A stretch of DNA of 37,248 nt from Gemelliphila palaticanis (GTDB taxonomy: Bacteria; Bacillota; Bacilli; Staphylococcales; Gemellaceae), in the NCBI GenBank assembly GCA_013415235.1, contig JACBYF010000014.1:1-37248 (forward strand), written 5' to 3'. Position 1 is the first letter of the stretch. Each line of letters opens with the position of its first letter. The translations under genes were made by a program, and so were the position numbers. Below the pieces are notes generated by a model. It made no database searches and was not told where the DNA came from. It saw only the letters and a list, made by a program, of their open reading frames with translations. Shown here one piece after another: positions 34,407-37,248 of this stretch.

Positions 34407-35363
34407 TTAAACTTCTAGTGCTGCATAAGCGTCGTTAAGAGTCTTCTTAAGAACATCAGCAGAATGTTTCATCTTAGCTAATTCTTCAGAAGTAAGATCC
34501 ATTTCTACTATTTCACGAACTCCTTCACGTCCAATTATAGCTGGAACACCTATGTATAAGTCTTCTACTCCGTAGTGTCCTTCACAGTATCCACTTACAG
34601 CAAGTTCAGTATTTTCGTCACGTAATATTGCTTTAACTATAGTGAATAGAGAAATACCTATAGCATAGTAAGTAGCACGTTTACGATTAATTACTTCATA
34701 AGCTGCACGCATAACTCTTTCTTCGATTTTTTCAAAATCAGCTGCAGTATATTTATCAGTTGAAGCTAGGAATTTATCAAATTGTTTTCCATAAACATAA
34801 ACGTTACTCCAAGCAGCAAATTGAGTATCTCCATGTTCACCTAAAATATATCCACGTACACTGTTAGGAGCAACATCTAATACTTCTCCTAACATATAAC
34901 GGAATCTTGAAGTATCTAATGTAGTACCAGATCCAATAATTTTGTTTTTAGGGAATCCAGTGAATTTTTGAAGTGCATTAGTTAAAACATCAACTGGGTT
35001 AGAAGCTATAACTATAACTCCGTCAAATCCAGAAGCTACTATTTGATCTGACATTTCTTTAACAACTTTCATATTTTTGTCAACTAGATCAAGACGAGTT
35101 TCACCTGGTTTTTGAGGAAGACCACCACAAATTACTATAACATCAGCATCAGAACATTGTTCATATCCACCAGATGTAACTTTAATAGGTGGAACTAACG
35201 CACCAGCGTGATTTAAGTCCATAGCTTCACCTTCTGCTTTTTCTGCGAAGAAATCTATAAGTCCAAGTTCTTCACAAAGACCACTAGAATAAAGTTGATA
35301 AGCAAAACTCATACCAACCATTCCTGCACCTATTAATACAACTTTTCTATTTTTAGCTTTCAT
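34407..35363 (-). CDS. ldh: L-lactate dehydrogenase
   Basis: The 318-residue enzyme has the NAD-binding GAGMVG loop (12-17), the substrate loop GGLPQKPGETR with Gln84 and Arg90 (Gln rather than Arg at 84 selects pyruvate over oxaloacetate), SNPVDVLT, and catalytic GEHGDT with His177. It reduces pyruvate to L-lactate and regenerates NAD+, the main fermentation route in such cocci. GGAGGAG precedes the ATG. Its own terminator makes it monocistronic. It is divergent from a CcpA-type regulator gene, and a cre-like site lies in the shared gap. It runs against the direction of replication, unlike most genes right of the origin. Confidence 0.96.
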   Translation of the reverse strand: MKAKNRKVVLIGAGMVGMSFAYQLYSSGLCEELGLIDFFAEKAEGEAMDLNHAGALVPPIKVTSGGYEQCSDADVIVICGGLPQKPGETRLDLVDKNMKVVKEMSDQIVASGFDGVIVIASNPVDVLTNALQKFTGFPKNKIIGSGTTLDTSRFRYMLGEVLDVAPNSVRGYILGEHGDTQFAAWSNVYVYGKQFDKFLASTDKYTAADFEKIEERVMRAAYEVINRKRATYYAIGISLFTIVKAILRDENTELAVSGYCEGHYGVEDLYIGVPAIIGREGVREIVEMDLTSEELAKMKHSADVLKKTLNDAYAALEV

Positions 35364-35462
35364 GAGAAAACTCCTCCGTATAAATTAATTTTTTACTAAA
35401 TTATTGCAATATAACAGGGTTATATTAGCTACATTTAAAATTATAACACACTAAAAGAAAAA

Positions 35463-35478
35463 AAGAAAGCGAAATCAG
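35463..35478. promoter_or_regulatory. cre-like site between ldh and ccpA
   Basis: AAGAAAGCGAAATCAG matches the cre consensus WTGNNARCGNWWWCAW at all but two fixed positions. It lies about 100 bp upstream of ldh, where CcpA activates ldh in several Firmicutes. The rest of the 338-bp gap is AT-rich with no gene. Confidence 0.5.
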
Positions 35479-35701
35479 GTAAAATTTAAAATTATAAAAA
35501 TAAATAAAATATATATTTTACTTAAAACATAGTTGTATTTTCGCTTAATAAAAAGGTTATATAGAATATTATTATAATAATGAAATATATTTCTTCCTAT
35601 TTATTATATGTTTATACTAGACTTTATAAAAAAAATTTGATAAAATAATTTGTAAATATGTAAAGGTTTTAATATGTGAAAATAAAAAAAGGAGTGATAA
35701 T

Positions 35702-36742
35702 ATGACAATAACAATATATGATGTAGCAAGAGAAGCAAAAGTGTCAATGGCAACAGTATCTAGGGTAGTTAATAATAACCCTAATGTAAAAGAAGCTACA
35801 AGAATAAAAGTAAAAGAAGTTATAAAACGTTTAAAGTATACCCCTAATGCTGTAGCTAGAGGGTTAGCTAGTAAAAAAACTACAACTATAGGTATTGTAT
35901 TACCAGATATAGCTGATTTTTCTTCTTCAGAAGCAGTAAGTGGTATTGAATCTGTTGCTAACATGTATAAGTACAATATAATATTAGCTAATTCTTGTCA
36001 TGATAAAGAAAAAGAAAAAGAAATATTTAACTCATTTGTAAGTAAACAAGTAGACGGAATAATATACTTGGGTCATTCTTTATCTGATAGTTCAAAAAAA
36101 TATTTAGAAGATATAAATATTCCGGTAGTATTATCAGGAAATATTGGAATAGATGATACTTTTTATTCTATAAATATAAATTATGAAGAAGCCAGTTATA
36201 ATTTAGTGAAAGAATTTTTAGAAAAAGGAAAAGAAAATATTTCTATAGTAATAAGTTCTTACGAATCACAAAAAGCACAAAGAATTATAAAAGGTTACAA
36301 AAAAGCATTTAGTGAATTTAATAAAGATTTTAATTCTAAATTAATAGTAGATGGATATAAATCTTATAAAGAAAGTTCACATGTTTTAAAAAGAATAAAA
36401 GAATTAGATTCAGATGTAGTAATAACTATGTTTGATGAAGTAGCTCTATCTATATTGCATCAAACACAAGATTTAAATATGGATGTTCCAAAAGAATTAG
36501 AAATAGTATCATTTGAAAATACTAGGCTATTAGATATGAGTAGACCTAAAATATCATCAGTTTTCCATCCTATATTCGATATAGGAGCAGTTGCTATGAG
36601 AATTTTAACTAAAGTTATAGACGTGGAAAAAGCTAAGAGCAAAGGTGAAGAATACACAGAAGATGAAATAGAAACATTAAATTCTAATGGAAAAGAATTG
36701 TATCTACCTCATAGAATAATTCATAGACAAACTACTAAATAA
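35702..36742 (+). CDS. ccpA: LacI-family regulator, probable catabolite control protein CcpA
   Basis: The 346-residue protein has the LacI helix-turn-helix (ITIYDVAREAKVSMATVSRVVNNNPNVKEATR) and hinge helix (YTPNAVARGLASKKT), then a periplasmic-binding-type core (TIGIVLPDIADF...). The order YTPNAVARGLASKKTTTIGIVLPDI and VDGIIYLG is close to CcpA, which with HPr-Ser-P controls carbon genes. It is about 13 residues longer than typical CcpA (333) because of a Glu-rich insert near 315-325. Divergent from ldh, a classic target. AAAGGAGTGA is the ribosome site. Other LacI-type repressors are the alternative. Confidence 0.82.
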   Translation: MTITIYDVAREAKVSMATVSRVVNNNPNVKEATRIKVKEVIKRLKYTPNAVARGLASKKTTTIGIVLPDIADFSSSEAVSGIESVANMYKYNIILANSCHDKEKEKEIFNSFVSKQVDGIIYLGHSLSDSSKKYLEDINIPVVLSGNIGIDDTFYSININYEEASYNLVKEFLEKGKENISIVISSYESQKAQRIIKGYKKAFSEFNKDFNSKLIVDGYKSYKESSHVLKRIKELDSDVVITMFDEVALSILHQTQDLNMDVPKELEIVSFENTRLLDMSRPKISSVFHPIFDIGAVAMRILTKVIDVEKAKSKGEEYTEDEIETLNSNGKELYLPHRIIHRQTTK

Positions 36743-36751
36743 AATAAAATA

Positions 36752-36816
36752 AAAATGTATGCTGTAGAGTATAGAAAAATACCTATATAAATGTATTTTA
36801 AAATAGCATACATTTT
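36752..36816 (+). terminator. Terminator after ccpA
   Basis: AAAATGTATGCT (36752-36763) and AGCATACATTTT (36805-36816), with a long 41-nt loop and a following T-rich run. Confidence 0.7.
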
Positions 36817-36842
36817 ATTTTTTATTTTTTTTAAAAAAAGTA

Positions 36843-36871
36843 TTGACAAAGAAATATAGTTAATGTATAAT
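36843..36871 (+). promoter_or_regulatory. rrn promoter P1
   Basis: TTGACA (36843-36848), 17 bp, TATAAT (36866-36871), a perfect sigma-A promoter, the first of two before the tRNA and 16S gene. Confidence 0.85.
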
Positions 36872-36972
36872 TATAAAAGTCTTGAGAGAGACACGAACAA
36901 TTAAAACATTATTTCATTTGAAAGTTAAGAATTCACTTAAAAATATTTTTGAAAATATTTTTAAAAAAGTTC

Positions 36973-37001
36973 TTGACAAAAGAAAATAATAATGATAAAA
37001 T
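36973..37001 (+). promoter_or_regulatory. rrn promoter P2
   Basis: TTGACA (36973-36978), 17 bp, TAAAAT (36996-37001), 130 bp after P1, the tandem layout of Firmicute rRNA operons. Confidence 0.8.
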
Positions 37002-37039
37002 AAAGTAGTTATTAACTTAACAACTAAAAAATAAATAAC

Positions 37040-37113
37040 GCGGGTGTAGTTTAGTGGTAAAACCTCAGTCTTCCAAACTGATGTTGTGAGTTCGATTCTC
37101 ATCACCCGCTCCA
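37040..37113 (+). tRNA. tRNA-Gly (anticodon TCC)
   Basis: The 74-nt sequence folds as a tRNA: acceptor GCGGGTG/CACCCGC, D-arm with AGTGGTAA, anticodon loop CTTCCAA (37070-37076; TCC at 37072-37074), T-arm GTGAG-TTCGATT-CTCAT, and coded CCA (37111-37113). It sits between the rrn promoters and 16S, so it is released from the same transcript. Confidence 0.96.
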
Positions 37114-37229
37114 TTTTAATTATTTGAACATTGAAAACTAAACGAATTAAGTCAACGTTAATTCCAAAAAAGGACAGTTGTGAAAAGCAACTATAAAACT
37201 TTTTAAAGAGCTAATCAAGCGAAACAAAG

Positions 37230-37248
37230 TATTTTGGAGAGTTTGATC
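37230..37248 (+). rRNA. rrs: 16S ribosomal RNA, first ~19 bases (partial)
   Basis: GGAGAGTTTGATC at the window edge is the universal 5' start of 16S rRNA. The leader (37114-37229) holds TTGAAAACTAAACG, similar to processing-stem sequences before Firmicute 16S genes, and a small AGTTG/CAACT hairpin (37176-37192). Confidence 0.9.

Noticed and set aside
35530..35550. Second cre-like site around TTTCGCTTAAT before ccpA
   Set aside because: It fails at three or more of the fixed cre positions, so it is not separable from chance.
36914..37114. 66-residue minus-strand frame over the rrn leader and tRNA
   Set aside because: It is antisense to the tRNA-Gly gene and promoter P2; frames of this kind are recurrent annotation artefacts.
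37190..37215. Possible boxA antitermination element in the rrn leader
   Set aside because: The match (GCTCTTTAAAAAG) is on the strand opposite to rRNA transcription.

Overview
This window is very AT-rich and looks like the replication-origin region of a Firmicutes chromosome, most probably a Gemella-like (Bacilli) commensal. The genus is an inference from gene content and AT-rich, AGA-biased coding; the origin is read directly. A dnaA-dnaN pair (23.4-26.1 kb) is flanked by DnaA boxes. To its left, divergent on the minus strand, lie rpmH, rnpA, jag/khpB and mnmE. An rRNA operon opens at the right edge: tandem promoters, tRNA-Gly(TCC) and the first bases of 16S.

Layout. 0-1.1 kb: 5' part of a surface protein with a YSIRK-type signal, an N-terminal LPNTG motif and G5 domains, probably an M26/IgA1-protease-like metalloprotease that runs off the window. 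1.3-3.6 kb: an MFS exporter with an ArsR-type regulator and a promoter carrying two inverted repeats. 3.8-5.3 kb: ferrochelatase with an unusual tail, plus a small membrane protein. 5.4-6.4 kb: fabK. 6.5-9.3 kb: a BceAB-type peptide-antibiotic ABC transporter with a BceR-type operator upstream. 9.7-11.2 kb: two tandem 86-residue paralogs and a DegV protein.

11.3-17.8 kb is an accessory island: a mazEF pair with a frameshifted toxin, decayed pieces of a Tn5252-like integrative conjugative element (AlbA-type protein, large helicase, SSB-like protein, relaxase C-terminus), an intact abiEi-abiEii toxin-antitoxin pair, an IS21 remnant (istB) and an IS3-family element. The IS3 element sits in the loop of the terminator of the next operon, a BceRS-type two-component system (17.8-19.5 kb). 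That system is the likely partner of BceAB, now about 8.5 kb away.

19.5-22.9 kb: mnmE, a stand-alone CheY-like receiver protein, jag/khpB, rnpA and rpmH; yidC is absent from its usual place between rnpA and jag. 22.9-25.0 kb: a bipartite oriC with DnaA boxes on both sides of dnaA and a DnaA box, GC-rich spacer and DnaA-trio arrangement just before dnaN. 26.2-27.3 kb: a CynX-type MFS transporter in the slot after dnaN. 27.4-27.6 kb: a decayed copy of the same IS3 element. 27.7-34.2 kb: a giant (2168 aa) YSIRK/LSNTG cell-wall adhesin with Mub/MucBP repeats and mosaic codon use. 34.4-36.7 kb: L-lactate dehydrogenase divergent from a CcpA-type regulator. 36.8-37.2 kb: the rrn promoter region.

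The most notable structure outside genes is a set of four parS-like 16-mers at about 1.3, 5.4, 9.6 and 19.5 kb, all on the left side of the origin. They suggest an extended ParB loading zone. I did not find one clearly undescribed system. The best candidates for novelty are the dispersed Bce module with its IS-split terminator, the receiver protein in the rnpA-jag operon, the ferrochelatase tail and the mosaic adhesin.
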